Positions 4,530 through 5,389 of a DNA stretch of 5,389 bases are shown one piece after another. The position numbers and the translations under genes were made by a program. Each line of letters begins with the position of its first letter. Position 1 is the first letter of the stretch. The notes under the pieces were generated by a model. That model made no database searches, was not told the origin of the DNA, and worked only from the letters and a program-made list of their open reading frames with translations. The stretch covers positions 1 through 5,389 of the forward strand of contig JAICTU010000570.1 of the NCBI GenBank assembly GCA_025936205.1. Reading direction: 5' to 3'. Source of the stretch: Polyangiaceae bacterium (GTDB taxonomy: Bacteria; Myxococcota; Polyangia; Polyangiales; Polyangiaceae).

Positions 4530-5389
<860 letters not shown>

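Overview
This GC-rich window (wobble positions almost all G or C) looks like the chromosome of a myxobacterium or a relative. The inference rests on the composition, GTG starts, a lipoprotein whose candidate lipid cysteine is followed by an acidic run (CKDDDGDEE), and a cysteine-rich exported protein with an Ala/Asp linker. No marker gene settles the taxonomy. There are no tRNA, rRNA, transposase or CRISPR sequences.

Layout, left to right. (1) 1-429, minus: N-terminal part of a protein mannosyltransferase (PMT/GT39) family membrane glycosyltransferase, cut by the left edge. (2) 430-636: a divergent intergenic region unusually full of symmetric and repeated DNA, namely an 8-bp inverted repeat with a third half-site, a 12-bp-arm inverted repeat, and iterated GTGCC/GGCAC cores at 7- and 14-bp spacing. 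(3) 637-1002, plus: a 121-residue protein that appears to join a sigma-70 region 1.1-like domain directly to a sigma region 3-like helix-turn-helix, without regions 2 or 4. (4) 1050-1649, plus: a secreted, probably lipid-anchored cysteine-rich protein. (5) 1659-1688: a strong hairpin between convergent genes. (6) 1708-3321, minus: a lipoprotein with a C-terminal metallo-beta-lactamase (MBL) fold hydrolase domain. (7) 3322-3521: a divergent promoter region. (8) 3522-4442, plus: a cytoplasmic TPR protein. (9) 4530-5389, plus: a VOC (glyoxalase/PhnB-like) domain fused in frame to a P-loop kinase/ATPase domain of the AAA_33/zeta-toxin-like type, cut by the right edge.

The genes do not form one obvious pathway. 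Three encode membrane or exported proteins (PMT homologue, Cys-rich protein, MBL lipoprotein) and three encode probable cytoplasmic proteins (sigma-like, TPR, VOC-kinase). Four genes share a candidate -10 hexamer TA[A/G][C/G]CT. In the divergent PMT/sigma-like pair it lies exactly six bases before a GTG codon on both sides, suggesting that both mRNAs are leaderless.

The most unusual items are the minimal sigma-derived protein together with its repeat-rich upstream region, and the VOC-kinase fusion. Family assignments come from reading motifs by eye; no database search was run.
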